Origin: DASZIT01 sp963819695
Lineage (GTDB): Bacteria > Actinomycetota > Acidimicrobiia > Acidimicrobiales > RAAP-2
Reading direction: 5' to 3'
DNA length: 64,000 nt
Assembly: GCA_963819695.1 (NCBI GenBank)
Contig: CAWFXD010000001.1
Location: 434,001 to 498,000 of the forward strand
Shown: positions 1 to 8,647 of the stretch, one piece after another
How positions within the stretch are numbered: position 1 is the first letter of the stretch
How the letters are laid out: each line of letters starts with the position of its first letter
Program-made: the position numbers and the translations under genes
The notes under the pieces: model-generated
The model's database searches: none
Told to the model about the DNA's origin: nothing
Seen by the model: only the letters and a program-made list of their open reading frames with translations

Positions 1-877
1 GGTCGGAGTGACGCCGGCCTGGTCGAGAGATCGGAGGGCGGTCATGGCGTCCACCGGTCCATTGTCCACCGTGACGTCCACCACCCGGCCGTTGACATTC
101 GGAGCGTGGGGGCCGACGCCCGCCAGCACCGACGCGGCCCGGCCGGCGTCATCGTGGTCGGTGAGTCCGACCTCCAGGACGGTGGCACCCAGCTCGGACT
201 TTGAGTTGGGTGGGGGTGCCCTCGGCGATGACCCGGCCGTGGTCGAGGACCGCGAGGGTGTCGGCCAGGCGGTCGGCCTCCTCGAGGTACTGGGTGGTGA
301 GGAGCACGGTGGTCCCTTCGCCCACCAGGCTCTCGATGACCTCCCACAGATCGTTCCGGCTCTGCGGGTCGAGGCCGGTGGTGGGCTCGTCGAGGAACAG
401 CACGGTGGGCCGGGCCACCAACGCCGCGGCCAGGTCGAGGCGACGGCGCATGCCCCCCGAGTAGGTCTTGAGGGTCCGGTCTCCGGCGTCGGCCAGGTCG
501 AACTGCTCGAGCAGCTCCTTGGCCCGCCCGGCCACGAAGGATTTCGGAAGGTGATTGAGCCGGCCGACCATGGTCAGGTTCTCCCGTCCGGTGAGGTTCT
601 CATCGACGGCGGCGTACTGGCCGGCCAGACCGATCAAACTGCGGACCAGCTCGGCCTGCTTGGTCACGTCGTGGCCGAGGACCCGGGCCGAACCACTGTC
701 CGCCTTGAGAATGGTGGTCAGGATCCGCACCGCGGTCGTCTTCCCCGAACCGTTGGGACCCAACAGGCCGAAGACGGTTCCCGGCTCGACGTTGAAGCTC
801 ACCCCGTCGAGGGCGCGGACTTCCAACTTGCCGGAGAACGTCTTCTTCAGGTCGGCAACTTCGATTGCATGTGTCAT
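1..877 (-). CDS. DrrA-type ABC transporter ATP-binding protein, partial and frameshifted
   Basis: ATPase subunit of a daunorubicin-resistance-type ABC exporter that would work at the inner face of the membrane with an unseen permease. From the ATG at 877 the protein shows Walker A (GPNGSGKTT), the signature YSGGMRRRLDLA and Walker B VLFLDEPTTGLDP. The reading frame breaks near 200-202, where an AAA run (TTT on the + strand) seems to carry one extra base: frame one ends at 149, while the next frame continues with the expected DrrA C-terminal domain (SELGATVLEVGLTDHDD, then VVDVTVDNGPVDAMTALRSL) to the window edge. The gene continues beyond position 1. The long N-terminal extension possible upstream of 877 is not conserved-looking and was not used. 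Confidence 0.85.
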
Positions 878-1169
878 CGGCAGCGATCCCGTCTTCGAAG
901 GCACGAACAGTGTTGATGATGGGTCGGTCGGGGGTTGGTCGGGCGGTGGCGGCAAGCTCGGGCTCAATCGTACCGACTTCCGCTGCCTCGATATCCTCGA
1001 CCAACCCCAGATCCTCGACCAACCCAGCCGATGACCGCCGGAGCCCGGGCCCAGGCCGCCCGGCTCTCTTCGGGCACCATGGCCTTCGTCATCGGCGGGT
1101 TGGAGGCGGCCGGATACGTGCCGGCATTCCGACGGGCGCCTCTCCGGGTGAGCCATTAACCTCGGCGCC

Positions 1170-1631
1170 ATGCAAGTAGGCGACACCGCACCGGACTTCG
1201 AACTACCCGACGAGAACGGGACCCTCCGCCGACTCAGCACCATGGTCGCGGACGGCCCGGTTGTCTTGTTCTTCTACCCGGCGGCGATGACGCCCGGGTG
1301 TACGGCAGAGAGCTGCCACTTCCGGGACATGAAAGCCGAGTTCGAAGCGGTGGGCGCCCAACGGATCGGGATCAGCGCCGACCAGGTGGAGAAGCAGAAG
1401 CGCTTCTCGGACAAGCATTCATTCGACTTTCCCCTCCTGTCCGACCCTGACGGCGCGGTGGCTACCCGATACGGGGTGAGGCGCCGCATCACCGTGCTCA
1501 CCCCCACCAAGCGGGCGACGTTCGTGATCGGACGCGACATGAAAATCGCGGCGATCGTCCAGAGCGAAGTGAGGATGAACATCCACGCGGACCGGGCGCT
1601 CGAGGCGGTGTCGAAGCTCACGGCCGCCTGA
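1170..1631 (+). CDS. bcp: Peroxiredoxin, Bcp/PrxQ type
   Basis: Thiol peroxidase of 153 residues that reduces hydrogen peroxide and alkyl hydroperoxides in the cytoplasm. The N-terminus MQVGDTAPDFELPDENG is typical of AhpC/TSA proteins. The peroxidatic site TPGCTAESC has Cys44 and a second Cys49 five residues on, the E. coli Bcp spacing for an intramolecular disulfide. Length matches the family (about 150). It stands alone, divergent from the ABC ATPase. The 292 bases between the two genes hold only a 15-base direct repeat (993-1007 and 1011-1025). Confidence 0.93.
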   Translation: MQVGDTAPDFELPDENGTLRRLSTMVADGPVVLFFYPAAMTPGCTAESCHFRDMKAEFEAVGAQRIGISADQVEKQKRFSDKHSFDFPLLSDPDGAVATRYGVRRRITVLTPTKRATFVIGRDMKIAAIVQSEVRMNIHADRALEAVSKLTAA

Positions 1632-1637
1632 CGGATT

Positions 1638-1657
1638 GACGGCGCGCCGGCGCCGTC
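1638..1657 (+). terminator. GC-rich hairpin after bcp
   Basis: A perfect 8-bp stem (GACGGCGC / GCGCCGTC) with a 4-base loop starts six bases after the bcp stop codon. No T-tract follows, so it is at best a tract-less actinobacterial terminator or an RNA 3'-end stabiliser. Confidence 0.45.
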
Positions 1658-1774
1658 CTGGTGTTCGAGCCCGAGGCGACGCACCGAAGCGGCTTCGACG
1701 GTCCCCGGCGCACCGCGGCTCCGATGGGACACTGTCGGCATGCATCTGTGGCTCGCGGTCCGGGGGAGTGCGAG

Positions 1775-2305
1775 GTGAGCCCGAATCCGATCAACGACCG
1801 CTTCGAGCGCATGGCCCAGTCCATCGCCGAGCGGGCGGCTCGCTTGGTCATCGATTCGATCGACCTCAACGCGATCATGGAACGGGTCGACGTCGACCGT
1901 CTGGTGTCAAGGGTCAACGCCGATGCCATCGTCGACCGGGTGGACGTCGAGAAGATCGTGGAGAGAGTCGACGTGGAGAAGATTCTCGAAAGGGTCGACG
2001 TCAACGCACTGGTCGAGCGGGTTGACGTCCGTAGGATCGTCGACCAACTCGACATCGAGTCATTGGTGGCCCAGACCGAGCTTGGTTCGATCATCGCCCG
2101 ATCGACCAGCGGCGTCGCCGCCGAGATCCTCGACGTGATCAGGGCACAAGGTGTCGGGCTCGACGACTTCTTCGCCCGATGGACCAATCGGATCCTGCGC
2201 CGGACGCCAGACTCGCTGCCGCTCGGCCCCCGGGGATTGGTCCCGCTCGCCGCACAGGCCGGCGCGGGCCCGCGGGACGGCTCCACCCCCGGCAACGGGC
2301 AATGA
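1775..2305 (+). CDS. Nonapeptide-repeat protein upstream of RDD protein
   Basis: A 176-residue protein whose first 100 residues are built from nine or ten consecutive nine-residue units of the form VDVEKIVER (x-D-x-x-x-I/L-V-x-R). This should give a regular amphipathic helical or solenoid surface with charge on one face. The GTG at 1775 is chosen because GGGGGAG lies six bases upstream and the repeat begins soon after; the open frame extends further upstream but looks non-coding. As I recall, similar repeats are fused in one chain to RDD membrane proteins in mycobacteria. Here they form a separate protein whose TGA overlaps the ATG of the RDD gene. Function unknown; probably a membrane-associated partner of the RDD protein. 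Confidence 0.75.
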   Translation: MSPNPINDRFERMAQSIAERAARLVIDSIDLNAIMERVDVDRLVSRVNADAIVDRVDVEKIVERVDVEKILERVDVNALVERVDVRRIVDQLDIESLVAQTELGSIIARSTSGVAAEILDVIRAQGVGLDDFFARWTNRILRRTPDSLPLGPRGLVPLAAQAGAGPRDGSTPGNGQ

Positions 2306-2826
2306 TCGCCGCCACGCCGGCCGCCCTCTATGAGGGGAGGCAGGGTCACTATGCCGGAGCCGTCAGCCGGCTTGCCGCCTTCGCCGCCGATGTGGGGGCC
2401 TCCTGGGGCCTGTACGCGCTCGGGCTCGGGGCGGTCTCGTTGACGGTGGAGTTGTCGACCGGGAGAGCGTTTTCGATAAACCGGAACCAGATCCCGACGT
2501 TGATCGTGCTGGCCGTCTGGGAGTTCGTGTACTTCGCCTATCAGTGGGCGCTCAACGGGAAGACCATCGGCATGGCCATGTTGGGAATCCAGGTGGTCAA
2601 GGCTGACGGAAGGCCGTTGACGACCCGCCAAGCCGTGGTGCGCACGCTGGCGTTCCCGTTGAGCATCGCGGCAGTCGGTCTCGGCTTTCTGGGAATACTG
2701 GTCCAGCGGGAGCGCCGGGCCCTCCACGACCTGGTGGCCGGAACCGCGGTGATCTATTCGTGGGACGCCCGTGCCGCCCGCCTGCGCTGGCTCGCCCGCC
2801 AGGGCGAGACCCCGGTCGGCGGGTAG
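2302..2826 (+). CDS. RDD family membrane protein
   Basis: A 174-residue integral membrane protein of the RDD family (possible ion or solute carrier, mechanism unknown). Visible are AGAVSRLAAFAADVGASW with the first membrane helix, two further hydrophobic segments, the family motif NGKTIGMAMLGIQVV and the C-terminal RRALHDLVAGTAVIY. The ATG at 2302 overlaps the stop of the repeat protein as ATGA, implying coupled translation. An open frame from 2179 shadows the upstream gene and was not used. The natural fusion of these two modules elsewhere supports a physical partnership. Confidence 0.85.
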   Translation: MIAATPAALYEGRQGHYAGAVSRLAAFAADVGASWGLYALGLGAVSLTVELSTGRAFSINRNQIPTLIVLAVWEFVYFAYQWALNGKTIGMAMLGIQVVKADGRPLTTRQAVVRTLAFPLSIAAVGLGFLGILVQRERRALHDLVAGTAVIYSWDARAARLRWLARQGETPVGG

Positions 2827-2866
2827 TCGGCCCGAGGGCGAGTGGAGGGCGGGGTCGGGCCGGGTC

Positions 2867-3121
2867 TCACTTCCATCGGAAGTGGACGAATACCCTGCCG
2901 AAGTTGTGCGAGTCCTTCTCGACCCGGTCGTACAGCGACTTGATCTCCTTCTGGTCGAGGAACCGCAACACCCGCTTCTTCAGCTGCCCGCTTCCCTTGC
3001 CCGGGATGATCTCGACCAGCGGCGCCTTCTTCTCGATGGCCTCATCGATGATGGATCGGAGGGCCCGGTCGATGTCTTCACCGCGGTTGTAGATGTCGTG
3101 CAGGTCGAGCTTCAGCTTCAC
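2867..3121 (-). CDS. Small Smr-domain protein
   Basis: An 84-residue protein that is almost entirely one Smr domain, the nuclease-like domain at the C-terminus of MutS2. It shows the N-terminal LDLHDIYN and the core VEIIPGKGSGQLKKRVLRFL, matching the LDLHG...GKGxGxL pattern, although the usual HGxG histidine is replaced by P in PGKG. Stand-alone Smr proteins act on branched DNA or on mRNA of collided ribosomes; the target here is unknown. It is convergent with the RDD gene. Confidence 0.75.
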   Translation of the reverse strand: MKLKLDLHDIYNRGEDIDRALRSIIDEAIEKKAPLVEIIPGKGSGQLKKRVLRFLDQKEIKSLYDRVEKDSHNFGRVFVHFRWK

Positions 3122-3207
3122 CCATGCCGGTCTACACGAGAGCCGGGGATCATGGGCTGGACCCCGATCGCCAGGGTGGCCGTGGGGTGTGGGAGGGTGG
3201 ACGGGTT

Positions 3208-3873
3208 ATGCCGCAGCTGATTCCCCGAGAACGGGTCGAGGTGTCCCCGGGGGCGGTTCATCTGCCCGGATGGCTCGACCTCGACGCCCAGCGGGAACTG
3301 GTGACATCGTGCCAGAAGTGGATCGCCCAGGCCGGAGGGACCCATGCGCCGCGTCTGCCCACCGGGGGAGTCATGTCGGTGGAGATGGCCTGCCTCGGTT
3401 GGCACTGGTTCCCCTACGGCTACCGCCGGACGGTGGTCGACGGTGACGGTCGGGCGGTGGCTCCATTCCCCGACGGGCTGGGAGAGCTCGGTCGGCGGGC
3501 AGTCGCCGACGTCTACCAGGATCCCGACGCCGGGAGTGCCTACCGGCCCGATGTGGCCCTGATCAATTGGTATGGCCCCGCCGCCCGGATGGGGATGCAT
3601 GCCGACCGGGACGAGCGGAGCCTGGCCCCGGTTGTCTCACTCAGCCTGGGGGAGACCTGCATCTTCCGCTTCGGCAATACCTCTACCCGCAACCGGCCAT
3701 GGGCCGATGTCGAACTCGAATCGGGCGACCTGTTCGTCTTCGGCGGCCAATCCCGGTTGGCCTACCACGGGGTGCCGAAACTGCTTCCCGGCACCGGGGA
3801 CACCGCCATCGGAGTTTCAGGCGGTCGCTACAACATCACGCTTCGCCAAACCGGATTGGCAGGGCCCGGCTGA
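3208..3873 (+). CDS. alkB: AlkB-like Fe(II)/2-oxoglutarate dioxygenase
   Basis: A 221-residue oxidative demethylase of the AlkB family, which repairs 1-methyladenine and 3-methylcytosine in nucleic acids. The iron ligands are visible as HxD in MGMHADRDE and the distal His in LAYHGVPK; the oxoglutarate-binding Arg lies in RYNITLRQTG. DVALINWYGPAARMGMHAD is the typical core. The ATG at 3208 is used because GGGAGG precedes it; an upstream frame from 3124 lacks family similarity. It converges on the regulator gene with an 11-base gap. Confidence 0.92.
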   Translation: MPQLIPRERVEVSPGAVHLPGWLDLDAQRELVTSCQKWIAQAGGTHAPRLPTGGVMSVEMACLGWHWFPYGYRRTVVDGDGRAVAPFPDGLGELGRRAVADVYQDPDAGSAYRPDVALINWYGPAARMGMHADRDERSLAPVVSLSLGETCIFRFGNTSTRNRPWADVELESGDLFVFGGQSRLAYHGVPKLLPGTGDTAIGVSGGRYNITLRQTGLAGPG

Positions 3874-3884
3874 GGCGGAGTGCG

Positions 3885-4565
3885 TCAGCCGGTCCGAGCC
3901 TGACCGGAAGACGCGTTGGGGTCCAACCGCACGACCAGACGGCAGCCCGCCCGACGGGCATCCTTGGCTTCCAGCCGCTCAACCGCCACTCCGCCGACGC
4001 CCTCGGCGAGGCCCTCGGCCTGGCCGAGGTGTAGCTGGCAGACCGTGTCCGGGTCGGTGTGGGCCACATCTTCGAACGGGCAGCGCTCGAGAATGAAGTC
4101 GACCCGGCGCGCCCGTTCCGTCCGGATCGGGCGAAAGCCGCGGCGAGTCATTTCCTCTTCCAGGAGGTCGAGTTGATCGCCGGTTCCTTCCAGTTCGGCT
4201 CCACGCCGCCGACCCTCTTCGCGGCCGATCTGGCGGGGTTCCACCTTGTGGCGGACCGCGTCGCTCAGGAGTTGAGCAAGCCAGGCGTACGGCCCGGGAG
4301 TGCCCCACCGGCCCGCGGCCTCGGGATGGAGGCGGTACAGCAGTCGAGGGCGGCCGGGTCGCCGCCGGACTTCGACGTCCTCCACCACCAACTGGGCCTC
4401 CTTCAGCACAGCCAGGTGCTGGCGAACCGCGTTGTGGTTGAGCTTCACGTGGTCGGTGAGGTCAGCGACCCCGACAGGATCCGGGGCGGTGAGGATGTAG
4501 CGGAACAGGCGGTGGCGAGTCGGATCACCGAGAGCGCGAGCCTCGCGCTGCACTTCGTCGTCCAC
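3885..4565 (-). CDS. COG2345/SufR-like helix-turn-helix regulator
   Basis: A 226-residue DNA-binding regulator. Residues 1-75 form a winged helix (ARALGDPTRHRLFRYIL, then LNHNAVRQHLAVLKEAQLV, then a wing rich in Arg). The C-terminal part has Cys residues in RCPFEDVA and TVCQLHLG and a third near the end (AGCRLVV), as in SufR-type proteins that bind an iron-sulfur cluster. Start GTG at 4565 is chosen for a GGGAGG seven bases upstream; a longer frame to 4634 exists. No suf genes are adjacent, so the regulon is unknown. The 167 bases between this gene and the GNAT gene show nothing recognisable. Confidence 0.8.
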   Translation of the reverse strand: MDDEVQREARALGDPTRHRLFRYILTAPDPVGVADLTDHVKLNHNAVRQHLAVLKEAQLVVEDVEVRRRPGRPRLLYRLHPEAAGRWGTPGPYAWLAQLLSDAVRHKVEPRQIGREEGRRRGAELEGTGDQLDLLEEEMTRRGFRPIRTERARRVDFILERCPFEDVAHTDPDTVCQLHLGQAEGLAEGVGGVAVERLEAKDARRAGCRLVVRLDPNASSGQARTG

Positions 4566-4732
4566 CCAAGACCCTCCCTGACCTAAATTCGGGTTCCCTC
4601 CGGAATAACACGAAAATTTTGCCTGGGGCGGCACTCTGGCAATTTGGTTCTCCTATTCTCGGCTGAATTCGGTCCATTCGACAGGCTCGGCAGCCCGGTT
4701 TGAGTGCTTCTTGAAGAGAGTCGCGCCGGTTC

Positions 4733-5239
4733 TCACCACTCCGCCCACTCGGTCGTCGCCTCGCTCTCTTGGCGAATCATCCGGCGTTCGACACACTCGC
4801 CGGCACCCGCGTCCTCATACCGACCCGCATCCACGAAGCCGTGGCGGCGATAGAGCGCGGCGGCGTGATCGTTGTTCTCCATGACGCACAACACGACCCG
4901 CCCCGGGCGTTCGATGACCGGCCAGCCGAGGACCGCCTCGATCAACGCGTCCCCGACTCCACAGCCGCGTGCGAACGGCGCCACCCACATGGAGATCAGC
5001 TCAACCACATCACCTTGCCGCACCGCGCTCACCATGCCGGCCGGCAGCTGGTCGAGATCGGCGATCACGTTGAACGGGACCTCGCTCAACCGGGCGCGCC
5101 AACGGCGCTCGAGGTCCCCCTCGCCCTGCCACTCCGCCAGCTTGGTATGGAACGCGTCTGGCGCGTCGCGCAGGGCGTCGAGTCGCAACTCCCGCCAGGC
5201 CCGCCAATCCTCGGCGGCAACCCACCGGATGGTGATCAC
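4733..5239 (-). CDS. GNAT family N-acetyltransferase
   Basis: A 168-residue acetyl-CoA-dependent acetyltransferase; the substrate cannot be told. The GNAT fold is visible from ITIRWVAAEDWRAWRELRL through strand VELISMWVAPFARGCGVGDALI (motif A, R/Q-x-x-G-x-G/A-like) to NDHAAALYRRHGFVDAGR (motif B). The GTG start at 5239 follows a GAGG and lies 7 bases after the stop of the upstream TIGR00725 gene, so the two form an operon. Confidence 0.88.
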   Translation of the reverse strand: MITIRWVAAEDWRAWRELRLDALRDAPDAFHTKLAEWQGEGDLERRWRARLSEVPFNVIADLDQLPAGMVSAVRQGDVVELISMWVAPFARGCGVGDALIEAVLGWPVIERPGRVVLCVMENNDHAAALYRRHGFVDAGRYEDAGAGECVERRMIRQESEATTEWAEW

Positions 5240-5246
5240 CCTTCCC

Positions 5247-5741
5247 TCACCCCGATCCGGGCGATCCGCCGGATGCCATGCGCAGCGCCACGGCGGCCGC
5301 CTCCCGTGGATCCCCGATGGGCACGATCCCCGCATCCGGCCGACCATCCGGCCGGGTGAGAGACCAGGTCTCCAGGCCGACAACCGGGGTCCCGGCCCGG
5401 AGAGCCAGCCCGATCTCGGAAAGGCTGCCGTACTCCCCGTCGACCGCGATCACCGCGGCCGCGGATCCGACCACCAGTGCGTTGCGGGCTTCGCCGAGGC
5501 CGGTGGCAATGACCACATCGACCCACGGGTTGGCGGCCGACGGGTCGTTGCCGGGAAGGATGCCGACGGTCAGCCCGCCTTTCGACTTGGCCCCCCGGCA
5601 GGCAGCGGCCATCACCCCACCGAGGCCGCCGCAGACGGTGACGGCTCCCGCCGCGGCGAGGGCGGCGCCGACCGCTTCCGCGGCGGCCGCCACTCGAGCG
5701 GTCACCTCGGAGCCACCGATGACTGCGATCTGGGTCGTCAT
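5247..5741 (-). CDS. TIGR00725 family Rossmann-fold protein
   Basis: A 164-residue protein of the TIGR00725 group, distantly related to LOG/lysine-decarboxylase-like nucleotide phosphoribohydrolases and DprA. Seen are IAVIGGSEVTA at the N-terminus, VCGGLGGVMAAACRGA, GILPGNDPSAAN and the motif AVDGEYGSLSEIGLAL, which occupies the place of the PGGxGTxxE catalytic motif of LOG proteins. Because PGGxGT is altered, enzymatic activity is uncertain. First gene of a two-gene operon with the acetyltransferase. Confidence 0.82.
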   Translation of the reverse strand: MTTQIAVIGGSEVTARVAAAAEAVGAALAAAGAVTVCGGLGGVMAAACRGAKSKGGLTVGILPGNDPSAANPWVDVVIATGLGEARNALVVGSAAAVIAVDGEYGSLSEIGLALRAGTPVVGLETWSLTRPDGRPDAGIVPIGDPREAAAVALRMASGGSPGSG

Positions 5742-5812
5742 AATTGGCCCAGCGTAGGCCGCCGGTTCTGCCCGGGAGTCGGTCCGGCCCCGCGTCGCGT
5801 GGGGAGAGCCAC

Positions 5813-6760
5813 AGAGGGCAGATCGGCGACGGGCGCACGGTCAAGGAGGTGGCAGCGGAACTCGCCTGTGACTGGCACACGGTCAACGACGCCGTGACCA
5901 CCTATGGCGAGGCCCTTCTCGAGGCCGATCGCAAGCGCCTGAACAAGACCTCCGCCATCGGCCTCGACGAGACCTCCTTCGTGCGCTTGGCGGGGAGCCG
6001 GACCGACTACGCCACCACCGTGGCCGATGTCGAGCACCACCAGATCATCGACATCTTGCCCAGCCGCAACTACGTGGAGGTGGCCGCCTGGCTGGACAAA
6101 CAGCCCAAGAGCTGGAAGCAGCGCATCGAATACGGCGCCCTCGACATGTCGGCCACCTATGCCGCCGTCTACAGCGTCGTGCTTCCCCAAGCGGCCCAGG
6201 TGGTCGACCCCTTCCACCTCATCGCCCTCGCCAACCGCTCCCTCGACGCCATCCGCCGGCGGGTCCAGATCGAACAACTGGGTCATCGGGGCCGGCGTGA
6301 CGACCCGCTCTATCGGGCCCGCAGGTTGCTGCTCAGGGGCGAGGAGAAGCTGAGCGACGAGGCCTCAGACGCGCCTGGCCTCACTCCTCGAACTCGGCGA
6401 CCCGGGTGCCGAGGTGGCCATTGCCTATCGCGTGAAAGAGCGCCTCCGCGACTTCTATCGCTGCAGCGATCCCGACCAGGCCGAGGCGATGCTTCTCGAG
6501 CTCCAGACCACTGCACGAAGAAGGCCATGCCACCGGAGATCCGCCGTCTCGGTCGCACCATCAAGAACTGGTTCGACAAGATCACGAACTACCACTTGGC
6601 CCGGGTCTCCAACGGGCCGACCGAAGCGCTCAACAACCTGATCAAGCGCATCAAACGGATCGGCTTCGGGTTCCGCAACTTCGAGAATTACCGGATCCGG
6701 GCCTTGCTCTACGCCGGCAAACCGAACTGGCGGGTGCTCGGATCGATCGTCGTCCGGTGA
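5813..6760 (+). pseudogene. ISL3-family transposase remnant
   Basis: Remains of a DDE transposase of the ISL3 family. Conserved blocks are intact: CDWHTVNDAV, GLDETSFVR, ALDMSATYAA, VVDPFHLIALAN and SNGPTEALNNLIKRIKRIGFGFRN near the end. The N-terminal zinc-binding region is missing, and two shifts break the frame: near 6365 it moves by +1, carrying the true segment AYRVKERLRDFYRC, and near 6510 it returns. The segment about 6768-6790 could be a right inverted-repeat end, but no matching left end was found. It lies immediately beside a tRNA gene. Not expected to move. Confidence 0.88.
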
Positions 6761-6795
6761 GCAGGCAGACCCCACCAGAATCCGATGGTCCGATT

Positions 6796-6870
6796 TGGCG
6801 CCCTCGGCAGGAATTGAACCTGCGCACATGGCTTCGGAGGCCAATGCTCTATCCGCTGAGCTACGAGGGC
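6796..6870 (-). tRNA. tRNA-Arg (anticodon CCG)
   Basis: The minus strand folds as a cloverleaf: acceptor GCCCTCG/CGAGGGC, D-arm GCTC..GAGC, anticodon loop CTCCGAA giving anticodon CCG, T-arm GCAGG-TTCAATT-CCTGC, discriminator G and an encoded CCA at 6796-6798. The variable loop reads short (4 bases). It is divergent from argS, whose product charges it; this neighbourhood also occurs in other Actinobacteria. Confidence 0.93.
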
Positions 6871-7003
6871 AACCGGCGGGGCTGCAACCTGGCCGGATGA
6901 CCGTGGAACCGCACCACCGAACCAATAACTGTAGTCGGCTGCCACCGTCCACACCCCGTCGTCAACCGACCGACTCGCCCAACGACGTATTCTCCCTTAC
7001 AGC

Positions 7004-8645
7004 ATGCCCATCCGTGATCAGCTCGCCGAGTCCGTCGAGTCGCGCCCTCGCGACGGTCGCCGTCACCGACGGTTTGGACGTTGCTGTCGATCCCGGCAAC
7101 GTTTTCCTCGAGCGCCCGGGCCGTCGGGAGCATGGGGACTGGTCGACCAATATCGCCATGGTGACGGCCAAGAGAGCCGGGACCAGTCCTCGCCAATTGG
7201 CCGACTCCCTGGTCAAGGAGCTCACGCTCCATCTCCCGCCCCATACCGTTTCCGTCGAGATCGCCGGTCCCGGCTTCATCAACTTCCGGCTGGACGACGG
7301 GTGGCTCCATCACGCCCTCGGCGAAGTGGTGCGGGGGGGCGAGGACGGCTACGCCCGCCCCGACGTCGGACACGGCGAGCGGGTCCTGGTCGAGTTCCTC
7401 TCCGCCAATCCCACCGGGCCCATCCATGTGGGCAACGGGTGGTGGGGGAGCTACGGCGATTCGCTGGCCCGGGTGCTGTCCCGCGCCGGCCATCAGGTGA
7501 GCCGCGAGTACTACGTGAACGACACCGGGGGGCAGATCCGCGCCCTGGGCCAGAGCCTGCTGGCCCGACACCACGGAACACCCGTCCCCGAAGACGGGTA
7601 TCAAGGCGAGTACATCACCGAGTTGGCCGCCGTCTACGACGGACCCGATGACGTCGTCGACGCCGGGCGGTGGGCCGCCGACCGGATCATCGAGATGATC
7701 AGGGCCACCCTCGCCTCGGTGAACATCGAGTTCGACGAGTGGTACAGCCAGGCTTCCATCGAAGAGAGCGGTGCGGTGGACGACACCATCGCCCTGCTGG
7801 CGGACAAGGGCCTGGTCTTCGAACAGGACGGGGCCACCTGGTTCCGGACGACGGAGTTGGGCGACACCCGCGACCGCGTGCTGCGGAAGTCAGACGGGGA
7901 TGCCACCTACCTGGCCGGTGACATCGCCTATCACCGCGACAAATTCCTCATCCGAGGCTTCGACCGGGTCATCGACATCTTCGGTGCCGACCACCACGGC
8001 CAGGTGGCCGGCCTGATGGCCGGGGTCGAAGCCCTCGGGGTCCCGCGGGGACGTCTGGAGGTGAAGCTCGGGCAGATGGTCTCGGTGGTGGACGGGGACG
8101 AGAAGGTGAAGATGGGCAAGCGGGCCGGCACCGCCATCTCACTGGATTCGCTGGTTGCCGATATCGGGCCGGACGCCACCCGGATCTTGAGCCTGATGAC
8201 CACCCTCGATCAGGCCACCACGTTCGACCTGGCCACCGTGCGCGAGCAGTCGGTGGAGAACCCGGTCTTCTACGTGCAGATGGCCAATGCCCGGATCGGA
8301 GGGGTGGCCAGGAAGGCCATCGAGCGTGGGGTGGTCCGGGTGCCGCTCGAGGACGCCGATCTCGCGCTCCTCGTCCACGAGCGGGAGCTCGAGGTCATCC
8401 GGGCCTTGGAGGAGCTTCCCGAGGTGGTGGCCCTGGCCGCGGTCGATCGGGCGCCGACCAAGGTGACCACCTGGGTCCGTCGGCTGGCCGGGGACTTCCA
8501 CGGCTTCTACCACGACTGCCCGATTTTGGCTGAGGACGTGGACCCGGCTCTCAGCCAGGCCCGCCTGTGGCTGGTGGAAGGCACCCGAATCGGTTTGGCC
8601 ATCGGTTTGGGCCTCCTCGGGGTGTCCGCGCCGGAGGTGATGTAG
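7004..8645 (+). CDS. argS: Arginyl-tRNA synthetase (N-terminal frameshift)
   Basis: Class I synthetase that attaches arginine to tRNA-Arg. The body has SANPTGPIHVGNG (HIGH-type motif), REYYVNDTGGQ, ATYLAGDIAYH and KMGKRAG in the KMSKS position, ending in the anticodon-binding domain. The expected start MPIRDQLAESVES is read from the ATG at 7004, but after about 7043 the rest of the protein (ALATVAVTDGLDVAV) is one frame over, as if one C were inserted. Corrected length is about 546 residues, normal for the family. An alternative is a GTG at 7014 in the downstream frame, which would give an N-terminus unlike ArgS. First gene of argS-lysA, two bases apart. Confidence 0.95.
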
Positions 8646-8647
8646 CG

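Noticed and set aside
1031..1159. A 42-codon frame before bcp
   Set aside because: No ribosome site, no recognisable sequence and composition like non-coding DNA.
5744..5812. Left part of the long transposase frame
   Set aside because: Residues here do not match ISL3 transposases and overlap the promoter region of the divergent TIGR00725 gene.
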